NCBI GenBank assembly: GCA_009778415.1
Contig: WRJV01000310.1
Location: forward strand, 1 to 14,671
From: Clostridiales bacterium
GTDB taxonomy: Bacteria > Bacillota > Clostridia > Peptostreptococcales > Anaerovoracaceae
Length of the DNA: 14,671 nucleotides
Direction of reading: 5' to 3'
Part shown: one piece after another, positions 1 to 6,966 of the stretch
How the letters are laid out: each line of letters starts with the position of its first letter
Position numbering within the stretch: the stretch's first letter is position 1
Translations under genes and position numbers: made by a program
The notes under the pieces: generated by a model
The model's database searches: none
The model's input: only the letters and a program-made list of their open reading frames with translations
Told to the model about the DNA's origin: nothing

Positions 1-532
1 GCTGTGCCTTCGCCCGCACTTGACAGGCGCAAGCGTAAGGTACATACAGACCCACAAGCCACCGTACAGGTTTGTGTACCCCGGCAGGGTCTACCGGAAC
101 GAGACCACCGATGCGCGGCACGAGCGGGCGTTTTTCCAATACGAAGCACTTATTGTCCAGCAGGATTTCACTTTTTCCGCAGGCAAGGTGATGATAAAGA
201 GCATTCTGTCTAAGGTGTTCGGCCGGGATGTCCCCGTCAGGATGAGAGTCGGGTTTTTCCCGTTCGTCGAACCGGGCTTTGAGATCGACATGGGTTGCTT
301 GGTTTGCGGCGGCAAGGGCTGCAGCGTGTGCAAGAACGTGGGCTGGATAGAGATAATGCCGGGCGGTACGCCTCACCCGAACGTACTTCGCGCTGCCGGG
401 CTCGACCCGGACGAGTTTACCGGATTTTACGTCAACATTGGCCTGGACAGGCTCGTGATGATGCGTTACGGCGTTGACGACGTCAGATTGTTCCACAGCG
501 CCGATCTAAGGTTCTTGTCTCAGTTCTGTTAG
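1..532 (+). CDS. pheS: Phenylalanyl-tRNA synthetase alpha subunit, C-terminal part (5' end outside window)
   Basis: The reading frame is open from base 2 to the TAG at 530-532 and gives the last 176 residues of PheS, which with PheT charges tRNA-Phe in the cytoplasm. Class II core elements are visible: a motif 2 region (GRVYRNETTDARHERAFFQ), the pocket strand FFPFVEPG, and a motif 3 region ending IGLDRLVMMRYG. A Cys-rich loop (CLVCGGKGCSVC, spacing CX2CX4CX2C) is typical of Firmicutes-type PheS. Several usually conserved positions differ. The block normally GFAFG(L/M)GxER reads GFYVNIGLDR, FHQxEG reads FFQYEA, and GMVHPNVL reads GTPHPNVL. The Ala of GFAFG, which sets side-chain selectivity in E. 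coli PheS (A294), is Tyr here. The gene precedes pheT by 9 nt and its stop overlaps the pheT ribosome binding site. The identity is secure; whether it charges ordinary Phe is less so. Confidence 0.93.
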   Translation, partial: LCLRPHLTGASVRYIQTHKPPYRFVYPGRVYRNETTDARHERAFFQYEALIVQQDFTFSAGKVMIKSILSKVFGRDVPVRMRVGFFPFVEPGFEIDMGCLVCGGKGCSVCKNVGWIEIMPGGTPHPNVLRAAGLDPDEFTGFYVNIGLDRLVMMRYGVDDVRLFHSADLRFLSQFC

Positions 533-541
533 GAGGGAAAA

Positions 542-2983
542 ATGAAGCTGTCGCTTAATTGGATAAAAGAATACGTGAAAATACCGGAAAGCATTGGCGT
601 GTCGCAGCTGGCCTACGACCTGACAATGTCAACTGTAGAAGTCGAAGGGGTGCATGAGCTGGCGAAAGCCTTCGACAAGATGGTTGTCGGGGCGGTAGAC
701 GACATATTGCCGCACCCAGACGCTGACAGGCTCAAAATATGCAGGACCGACATCGGGGACGGCAGTACCCACGACATCGTGTGCGGTGGCATCAACCTGA
801 GCGTCGGCATGAAAGTCGCCGTGGCGCTGCCGGGCGCGAAGGTGCGGTGGCACGGGGAAGGAGAACTCATCGAAATCGGCATCACCAAGGTGAGGGGCGT
901 GGCGAGCTTCGGAATGATCTGCGCATCGTCTGAGATCGGGCTGTTCGATCTGTTCCCGTTCACCGAAAACGCGACCATTATGGACCTGTCGGCGTTTGGC
1001 GCCGTTACGGGCGCACCCCTTGCCGAAGCCCTCGGGTTTGATGACGTCATACTGGAAATTGACAACAAGTCCATGACGAACAGGCCTGACCTTTGGGGGC
1101 ATTACGGGATTGCTCGGGAAATCTCCGCGCTCTACAACCTTCCGCTGGTTGAGTTTGAGCCGTTCGCTCCCCCAGCTACGCCTGGCTTCACAGTCGAGAT
1201 TGCGGACACTGCCAGGTGCCCCAGGTACATCTGCATTAAAATAGAAGGGTTGTCGGCAAAACCTTCACCGTTTGAGATGCAAAGCCGCATTTGGAGGGTA
1301 GGTATGCGTCCGATCAATGCGCTCGTCGATGTCACGAACTATGTGATGCTGGCGACGGGGCAGCCTACACATGCTTTTGACGCGGACAACATCGCAGGCC
1401 GGATCACGGTCCGCCGTGCCGGAGAGGCTGAGAAGCTGCTGCTCCTAAACGACAAGGAGCTGCTGCTTTCCAGCGACGACCTGGTTATAGCCGACGACGA
1501 GTGCGCTGTCGGGCTGGCGGGCGTGATGGGCGGCGCAAAAGACTCGGTATTGCCGACGACAAGCAAAGTGATACTCGAGATCGCCAACTTTGAAGCGATA
1601 AGCATCAGGCGCACCGCGTCCCGCTACGAAACGCGTACAGAGGCGGCCACCAGGTACGAAAAGGCCATTGACCCGGAAAGGTGCGCACTTGCCCTTTCGC
1701 TTGCCATGGGCACCTTCGCAAAGCTGTACCCGGGGTCGCAAGTGACGGGGTACTGCGACAATTACCCTGAGCGCCTCAAGCCCAGCGCAATAGACGTCTC
1801 TCTCGACTGGCTGGAAAAGCGCCTCGGCAAACGCATACCAAACGATGACATCAGGGGCAAACTTGAGCGCCTCGGCTTCAGTGTCGCCTTCGACGGCGAC
1901 GGCATGCACGTCACCGCGCCGACGTGGCGCTCCACCGGCGACGTCTCGATCAAGGCAGACATCATGGAAGAGGTTGCCAGGATGCACGGCTACGAAAACT
2001 TCGAGCCGACGCCGATAACGACTTCATTCGATAGCGCCATCAACCAGATTGAAATAGATTTGGAAAGGAAGATAAAGGAATACCTCGCGTTTCAGTGCGG
2101 GATGAGGGAGGTGTTCACATATCCTTGGATGAGCGACGAGTACGTTGCCGCATTGTTCCAAAACGCCGATGGCAGCCTCTCCCTGTCAACGCCCCCTGCG
2201 CCTGACGAAAAACGCATCCGTTTCTCGCTCCTGCCCAACCTATGCAAGGCGGTTGCCGGAAACCTTCGCTACTACGGCGAGTTTGCGATATTCGAAACGG
2301 CGCAAGTAATGAGGGACGAGGGCTATCAAACGCCCTATGACGCCCGCGAGCCGCTGCCGCTGCAGCGCAAACATGTCGCAGGGGCATTTGTCGGCAGCCC
2401 GGAGAACGCAACTGAGCTGTTCCGCAAGGCAAAGGGCGGGTTGGAATGCATGCCTCGGCGCACCCACATGGCGCCGCTGGCATTTCAAAAGGCAGAGAAG
2501 CCTGCATGGGCCGACAGCGTCGTATGGCTCAACATATGCCTGGCGGGGGAGCGGGTCGGCAACATTGCGCTCCTGTCAAAAAAAGCAGCGCTGGACTGTG
2601 GGATAAAAAACAGCGCGGCAGTGCTGTTTGAACTGGATATGGATTCGCTCAAGCCGTACCCGTCCAGAAGCAATACGTTCACGCACCTGCCTGAGTACCC
2701 GATGACGGACTACGACATATCGATGATCTTAGACTCGACAATCAAGTGGGAAGCTATCCTCGATGCTGTTTTGGCCGCAAAAGAACAGGACAAGCTGCTT
2801 CAGCGGGCTGATTTCGTAGACGAGTACAAAGGCAAGCAGGTCCCCGAAGGCAAGAAGTCCGTGACTATCAGGCTGGTCATAGGCTCGCTAAGCAAAACCC
2901 TCAACTCAAGCGAGATAGAAAGCTGTGCAAATGCCGTAGTCAAGCGTTTGAATAAACAGCTCGGGGCCGAGTTGCGAAGCTAA
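542..2983 (+). CDS. pheT: Phenylalanyl-tRNA synthetase beta subunit
   Basis: PheT of 813 residues, close to the usual bacterial length of about 800. It forms the alpha2-beta2 synthetase with PheS, binds tRNA-Phe and carries the editing site against mischarged Tyr. Domains in order: an N-terminal tRNA-binding OB fold (about 44-150, with HPDADRLKIC and KVRGVASFGMICASSEIG), the B3/B4 editing region (about 210-380, ending RTEAATRYEKAIDPER), a B5 DNA-binding-like fold (about 414-482), a catalytic-like core (about 500-700) and a C-terminal ferredoxin-fold anticodon-binding domain (about 713-808, with EYKGKQVPEGKKSVTIRL). The linker usually reading LDITPNRPD is EIDNKSMTNRPDLWGHYG, which I associate with a divergent PheT subclass. 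ATG at 542 is preceded by TAGGAGGG, where the TAG is the pheS stop, so the pair is translationally coupled. It ends 20 bp from the convergent phoU. Confidence 0.95.
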   Translation: MKLSLNWIKEYVKIPESIGVSQLAYDLTMSTVEVEGVHELAKAFDKMVVGAVDDILPHPDADRLKICRTDIGDGSTHDIVCGGINLSVGMKVAVALPGAKVRWHGEGELIEIGITKVRGVASFGMICASSEIGLFDLFPFTENATIMDLSAFGAVTGAPLAEALGFDDVILEIDNKSMTNRPDLWGHYGIAREISALYNLPLVEFEPFAPPATPGFTVEIADTARCPRYICIKIEGLSAKPSPFEMQSRIWRVGMRPINALVDVTNYVMLATGQPTHAFDADNIAGRITVRRAGEAEKLLLLNDKELLLSSDDLVIADDECAVGLAGVMGGAKDSVLPTTSKVILEIANFEAISIRRTASRYETRTEAATRYEKAIDPERCALALSLAMGTFAKLYPGSQVTGYCDNYPERLKPSAIDVSLDWLEKRLGKRIPNDDIRGKLERLGFSVAFDGDGMHVTAPTWRSTGDVSIKADIMEEVARMHGYENFEPTPITTSFDSAINQIEIDLERKIKEYLAFQCGMREVFTYPWMSDEYVAALFQNADGSLSLSTPPAPDEKRIRFSLLPNLCKAVAGNLRYYGEFAIFETAQVMRDEGYQTPYDAREPLPLQRKHVAGAFVGSPENATELFRKAKGGLECMPRRTHMAPLAFQKAEKPAWADSVVWLNICLAGERVGNIALLSKKAALDCGIKNSAAVLFELDMDSLKPYPSRSNTFTHLPEYPMTDYDISMILDSTIKWEAILDAVLAAKEQDKLLQRADFVDEYKGKQVPEGKKSVTIRLVIGSLSKTLNSSEIESCANAVVKRLNKQLGAELRS

Positions 2984-3020
2984 ACGAATTTGTTCGCATT
3001 GCATCAATAGCCCATGATGC
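2973..3020. other. Short convergent junction pheT/phoU with two overlapping dyads, no clear terminator
   Basis: Only 20 bp separate the two convergent stop codons. Two overlapping 6-bp dyads are visible: TGCGAA (2973-2978) with TTCGCA (2993-2998), and GCATCA (3001-3006) with TGATGC (3015-3020). Neither is GC-rich or followed by a T-run on either strand, so neither looks like a standard intrinsic terminator. They may be chance, or they may be weak bidirectional 3' end structures. Confidence 0.25.
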
Positions 3021-3666
3021 GGCTCTCCTTGTACGTGCCCGTCAGCGAAAAGATGACCCATTCGGCGATGTTCGTCGCATGGTCGCCGATCCTTTCGAAG
3101 TACTTCGCTATCATGACCAGGTCGATGGCTTCGTCCCCGTTGTTTGGGTTTTCGCGGATCAGGCCGATCATGTCTTTTTTGACGTTGACGAATATCTCGT
3201 CGACCACGTCGTCGTACGCGATCACTTTTTCTGCCAGCACAAGGTCCCTTTTCACGTAGGCGTCGATGCTTTCAGACAGCATTTTCATGGTTTCTTTCGC
3301 CATCAGCGGTATGTGCTCCAAATTCCCCACGTAACGTTTGTCCGCCAGCATCAATATGATCTCCGAAATGTCCGAAGCGTGGTCGCCGACGCGCTCCAAA
3401 TCAGTCAGCATCTTCAATGCGGACGAGACAAACCGCAGGTCCCGCGCTACCGGGTGCTGCTGCATCAGCAGCTTGAGGCACAGCCCCTCGATTTCCTTTT
3501 CCTTGTCGTCGATCCGGTCGTCGGAGTCGATTATGCTCTGCGCCAGCGCCAAGTCTTGGGTGACCAGCGCCTTTGTGGCGTCCGTGATTGCCTTTTCGAC
3601 CATGGACCCCATCTCTATGAGCGAATTGTTTAGCAGCTCCAATTGCTCGTCAAATTTGCTTCTCAT
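3004..3666 (-). CDS. phoU: Phosphate-transport regulator PhoU
   Basis: A 220-residue PhoU, the usual length. PhoU is a cytoplasmic all-helical protein made of two three-helix repeats. It links the Pst transporter to the phosphate sensor kinase and restrains uptake when phosphate is plentiful. Both metal-binding signature repeats are present: ERVGDHASD at residues 91-99 and ERIGDHATN at 191-199. They match the ExxxDxxD-type motif, so metal binding is probably intact. It is the last gene of the pst operon. Its ATG overlaps the stop of the upstream pstB2 by one base (TAATG), and a GGGAGG ribosome binding site lies 8 nt upstream inside pstB2. No PhoR/PhoB pair is in the window, so its signalling partner must be elsewhere. 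Identification is secure. Confidence 0.96.
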   Translation of the reverse strand: MRSKFDEQLELLNNSLIEMGSMVEKAITDATKALVTQDLALAQSIIDSDDRIDDKEKEIEGLCLKLLMQQHPVARDLRFVSSALKMLTDLERVGDHASDISEIILMLADKRYVGNLEHIPLMAKETMKMLSESIDAYVKRDLVLAEKVIAYDDVVDEIFVNVKKDMIGLIRENPNNGDEAIDLVMIAKYFERIGDHATNIAEWVIFSLTGTYKESRIMGY

Positions 3667-4427
3667 TAGCCAAACCTCCCTGTAATGTAATCACTTGTCC
3701 TCTGATCTTTTGGGTTTGAAAAAACCTCCACGTTAGTGCCTTCCTCTATTAAATGCCCCATCAGCATGAAGACTGCCCGGTCGCAAATGCGCACTGCCTG
3801 CTGTATGTTGTGCGGCGCAATTACAATCGTGAACTGCTCTTTCAGCTGTATGAGCGACTCTTCAATCTTTGCCGTCGATATTGGGTCGAGGCCCGAGCAC
3901 GCCCGGTCCAGCAGGATGACCTCCGGCTCCAGCGCCAAAACCCGCGCGATGCACAGCCGCTGCTGCTGCCCGCCGGAAAGGCTCATCCCCGATATGGAAA
4001 GCCTGTCTTTCACCTCGTCCCAAAGGGCGGCTTGGCGCAGCGCGCGCTCCACTGTTTCTGTAATTTCTTTCATGCTTTTTTTGCCGTTCAGCCTAGGGCC
4101 GAAGGCGATGTTGTCAAAAATGGACATTGGCAGCGGTGTCGGCACTTCGAATACCATGCCCACTCTGCGGCGCAGTTCGGTCACGTTGGACGCATGCCCG
4201 TATATGCTTTCCCCGTCAAGCAGTATTTCGCCGTCCATGTGCCCTTCCGGTGTAAGGTCGCACAGCCTGTTCAGCGAACGGAGGAACGTGGTCACGCCGC
4301 TGTTCGCCGGCCCGAATACGGCCATTATCTCGTTTCTCGGGATTTCAAGGCTCAAATCAAATATCACTTGCTTCTTGCGGTAGTAATAATTCATGTTGTT
4401 AATAACGATTTTTGACTGTTTGACCAT
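3666..4427 (-). CDS. pstB: PstB-family ABC ATPase with degenerate nucleotide site (PstB2)
   Basis: A 253-residue full-length PstB homologue with PstB hallmarks (LSGGQQQRLCIAR, PMSIFDNIAFGPR, C-terminal SDYITGRFG), in the PstB position after pstA. Its own ATP site is badly altered. Walker A (residues 39-46) reads GPANSGVT, with Val45 where the essential Lys should be. The Q-loop MVFQ reads MVFE (Glu94). Walker B ends LLDRA (D174, R175) instead of the usual LMDEP, so the catalytic Glu is Arg. The ABC signature LSGGQ (150-154), the D-loop SGLD (178-181) and the switch His206 (APHN) are retained. The frame is intact, so it is not an obvious pseudogene. I infer that it contributes its signature to the ATP site of a partner, which the other PstB of this operon supplies. 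ATG follows TAGGAGGG overlapping the pstA stop. 'PstB2' is my label for the fifth gene of the operon. Confidence 0.93.
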   Translation of the reverse strand: MVKQSKIVINNMNYYYRKKQVIFDLSLEIPRNEIMAVFGPANSGVTTFLRSLNRLCDLTPEGHMDGEILLDGESIYGHASNVTELRRRVGMVFEVPTPLPMSIFDNIAFGPRLNGKKSMKEITETVERALRQAALWDEVKDRLSISGMSLSGGQQQRLCIARVLALEPEVILLDRACSGLDPISTAKIEESLIQLKEQFTIVIAPHNIQQAVRICDRAVFMLMGHLIEEGTNVEVFSNPKDQRTSDYITGRFG

Positions 4428-4435
4428 TTGCCCTC

Positions 4436-5272
4436 CTACCTGCCTTTTGCCATGAAGCGGTTGACCAGCGTATTTGCGACCACGTTTATCAGCAAAATCA
4501 ACACAATCAATAGGGCCGCCGTGCCAAATGCGTTCTCAGTGGAAATCCCCTCCATGGCCAATACGTAGAAATGCACAGCCATCGTCCGGGTGGGCGAAAA
4601 GATCGAGGTCGGCATGCCCAGCGCCAAACCCGCAGTGAGCATGACGGCGGCCGTTTCGGCGACGCACCTGCCTATGCTCAGGATGATGCCGTTCACTATG
4701 CCAAGCAGCGCCGAAGGGAACACCACCCTGCTGATGGTCTGCCATTTGGTGGCGCTCAGCGAAAAGCTGACTTCGCGGTATATGAGCGGCACGGCGAGGA
4801 TCGCTTCCTCGGACGTGCGTATGACGGTGGGCAGGATCATGAACGCCAGCGTCAGCCCTCCTGACAATATGGACCACCCCAGTTTCAGGTATATGACGAA
4901 GAATATGAAGCCGAAAAGCCCGTAAACGATAGACGGTATCCCTGCCAGGGACTCTGCGCTGAAGCGTATGACGCGTGTCAGCATGTTCCCTTTTGTGTAT
5001 TCCGCCAGGTAAAAAGCAGTACCGATGCCGAAGGGTATCACGATGGCAATGGCAAGTACGGTCACCATGAACGTGCCGACAATCGACGAGGCGATGCCTC
5101 CGGTGCGGCCCATGCTGCGCGGATTGTCCGTAAGGAACTGCACGTTGATCACAGGCAGGCCCTTGACGAGTATGTACACGATGATGAAGGAAAGCAGCCC
5201 TATGACAAGGAGCGCGGCTGCCCATATTACTGTCCTTGCGATTTTTTCGCTTTGAGCTGGAGTCAACTTCAT
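4436..5272 (-). CDS. pstA: Phosphate ABC transporter permease PstA
   Basis: A 278-residue inner-membrane permease with about six hydrophobic segments: one near the N-terminus (about 12-36), a BPD-type membrane block in the middle, and a last one near 250-272. It forms the phosphate channel with PstC. Family marks are SLAGIPSIVYGLFGF and the late motif VAETAAVML, matching the usual IGETAP of PstA, plus a coupling region FSLSATKWQTI contacting the ATPases. Two small deviations stand out. The EAA-loop Gly (usually ALGA) is Ser (SLSA), and the Gly before the conserved Glu-Thr is Ala. These may be adaptations to the unusual ATPase pair. ATG lies 4 nt after the pstC gene and has GGAGG 10 nt upstream. 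The stop overlaps the pstB2 ribosome binding site. It is called PstA rather than PstC from gene order and the AETA motif. Confidence 0.92.
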   Translation of the reverse strand: MKLTPAQSEKIARTVIWAAALLVIGLLSFIIVYILVKGLPVINVQFLTDNPRSMGRTGGIASSIVGTFMVTVLAIAIVIPFGIGTAFYLAEYTKGNMLTRVIRFSAESLAGIPSIVYGLFGFIFFVIYLKLGWSILSGGLTLAFMILPTVIRTSEEAILAVPLIYREVSFSLSATKWQTISRVVFPSALLGIVNGIILSIGRCVAETAAVMLTAGLALGMPTSIFSPTRTMAVHFYVLAMEGISTENAFGTAALLIVLILLINVVANTLVNRFMAKGR

Positions 5273-5276
5273 GGGT

Positions 5277-6122
5277 TCATTTCCTCCGTGTTATGTACTG
5301 TGCAAACGAGTTCAGGATCATTATTGCGACAAACAGGACTATCCCTGTGGCAAACAAGGCTTGCTGGTGCTCTCCAGACGCATACCCCATTTCAATCCCG
5401 ATGTTAGTGGTCAGCGTCCTGACAGGGTCCAGTATCGATTCGGGTACGGAAACTGCGTTGCCCAAAACCATTATGACCGCCATGGTCTCGCCGATGGCGC
5501 GGCCAATCCCCAGTATCACTGCTGCGACTATCCCCGATTTGGCAGCGGGGATCATTACCGCGTAAATGGTCTGCCAGTGGGTCATCCCAAGCGCCAGAGC
5601 GCCTTCTTTGTACTGGCGCGGCAGGGCAAGGATCGAAACCTCCGATATGCTGATAACCGTTGGCAGGATCATTACCCCGAGGATGATTGAGCCGGTCAGT
5701 ATTGAAAGCCCCGGCCCGCCGAAAAGGTTCCGCACTGCGGGCACCACGAAGATCAGCCCCCAAAACCCGTAGACCACCGAGGGTATCCCTGCAAGCAGCT
5801 GTATTGCCGGCCTGAATATGGTGCTCATCGCCTTTGGCGCGAACTCTGCCAAAAAAACGCTGCAGCAGACGCCGATGGGCACTCCTATGACAGCAGCGCC
5901 CAGAGTGACCGTGACTGAGCCTATCACCATCGGGAAAATACCGAATTCCCCCCTGCTCGGTGCCCATTCCATCCCAAAGATGAATTTGACGACGCCCACA
6001 TCGGCGATCAGGGGCGCACCGTTGGCTATTATGAACACCGTAATAAGCGCCAATGCGGATATTGACGAAAGGGCCAGCGCAAAAAACACGCGTCCGGACA
6101 ACTGTTCTTTAAACTTCTTCAT
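5277..6122 (-). CDS. pstC: Phosphate ABC transporter permease PstC
   Basis: A 281-residue inner-membrane permease that pairs with PstA to form the phosphate translocation path. About six hydrophobic segments are visible, starting with a long one at about 11-35 and ending at about 258-277. Family motifs are LLAGIPSVVYGFWGL, the cytoplasmic coupling loop GALALGMTHWQTI with the expected Ala-Leu-Gly, and RAIGETMAV, the PstC version of the conserved Gly-Glu-Thr motif. Unlike PstA, its coupling loop is canonical. It starts 9 nt after the pstS stop with an AGGGG ribosome binding site about 6 nt upstream of ATG. It lies between pstS and pstA in the same operon. Identification is secure. Confidence 0.95.
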   Translation of the reverse strand: MKKFKEQLSGRVFFALALSSISALALITVFIIANGAPLIADVGVVKFIFGMEWAPSRGEFGIFPMVIGSVTVTLGAAVIGVPIGVCCSVFLAEFAPKAMSTIFRPAIQLLAGIPSVVYGFWGLIFVVPAVRNLFGGPGLSILTGSIILGVMILPTVISISEVSILALPRQYKEGALALGMTHWQTIYAVMIPAAKSGIVAAVILGIGRAIGETMAVIMVLGNAVSVPESILDPVRTLTTNIGIEMGYASGEHQQALFATGIVLFVAIMILNSFAQYITRRK

Positions 6123-6131
6123 ATCAAGCCC

Positions 6132-6953
6132 CTATTCAGGAATAAGCCCCTCATCTGCCATCAATTTCTTCCCCTCCGGGGACAGCACGAAATCGACGAA
6201 CTGCATCGCCAGGCCGTCGGGCTTGGCCTTTGCGACGAACAAAAACGGCCGGTAAAGGCTGTAGCTGCCGTTTACCACATTTTCACGGGAAGCCATAACG
6301 CCTCCCAGCTTCACGATCTTCACAGTCTGGTCCGCCAGCCCGAGGGATATGAAGCCTATTGAATCGGGGTCGCCTGCTACTATCTGCCGGACGGCGCCGT
6401 TTGAGTTCTGCACAATGGCTTTGGGCGTGATGCGGAAGCTCTCGCCCATGACCAAGTCTTCAAAAGCGCTCCTCGTGCCCGAACCTTCCTCTCTCGCGAT
6501 GATGTGTATTTTGGCGGCCGCGCCCCCAAGTTCGCTCCAGTCCTTGATATCGGCAGAGTAAATGCCGCGCACCTGCTCCAACGTCAGGTTTGTGACCGAG
6601 TTTTTGGGGTTGACGATCACAGCCAGCCCGTCCTTTGCGATTTCAACGGACCAGAGCTGCTGCTGCTCGTCCTCTTTTAGCGCACGGGAAGACATGCCCA
6701 ATTCGGCGGCGCCTGTTTCTGCGGCCGTGATGCCTGCCGAAGAACCGCCACCCTGCACGTCAATGCTGCTGCCGGGGTGCTGCATCGCAAACTCCTCGGC
6801 CATGAGCTCAACGTAGGGCTGCACCGAGGTCGACCCGGCGACGATGACGCGGGATTCGGCTTCATCTGAGCATGCGGCTGTCAAGCACACCGACAAAGCC
6901 AACAACGCGGCGGCAACTGCCTTTTTAGTTTTTTCGTGTCTTTTCGATGTCAT
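6132..6953 (-). CDS. pstS: Phosphate-binding lipoprotein PstS
   Basis: A 273-residue periplasmic-type binding protein that captures inorganic phosphate outside the membrane and hands it to PstCA. A basic N-terminus (KRHEKTKK) is followed by a hydrophobic stretch and a lipobox ending LTAAC. Cys28 is the predicted lipid anchor, as expected for a Gram-positive PstS. Phosphate-binding loops are present: AGSTSVQP (39-46), GGGSSAG (68-74), and REEGSGTR (154-161). I chose ATG at 6953 (MTSKRHEK) because AGGAG lies 7 nt upstream. A longer frame opening with TTG at 6974 has no such site and would overlap pstB1. With this start the gene lies 13 nt after the pstB1 stop. It is the second gene of the operon, and it is unusual for an ATPase gene to come before pstS. 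Confidence 0.95.
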   Translation of the reverse strand: MTSKRHEKTKKAVAAALLALSVCLTAACSDEAESRVIVAGSTSVQPYVELMAEEFAMQHPGSSIDVQGGGSSAGITAAETGAAELGMSSRALKEDEQQQLWSVEIAKDGLAVIVNPKNSVTNLTLEQVRGIYSADIKDWSELGGAAAKIHIIAREEGSGTRSAFEDLVMGESFRITPKAIVQNSNGAVRQIVAGDPDSIGFISLGLADQTVKIVKLGGVMASRENVVNGSYSLYRPFLFVAKAKPDGLAMQFVDFVLSPEGKKLMADEGLIPE

Positions 6954-6966
6954 CAAAAAACTCCTG

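Noticed and set aside
3736..4415. Long plus-strand open frames (215 and 220 residues) opposite pstB2
   Set aside because: They mirror pstB2, have no recognisable motif or ribosome binding site, and are explained by the GC-rich codon pattern of the real gene.
3666..4427. PstB2 as a pseudogene because its Walker motifs are broken
   Set aside because: The frame is intact at full length with a good ribosome binding site, and the signature, D-loop, His switch and C-terminus are conserved. The losses exactly mirror the signature defect of PstB1, which fits function better than decay.
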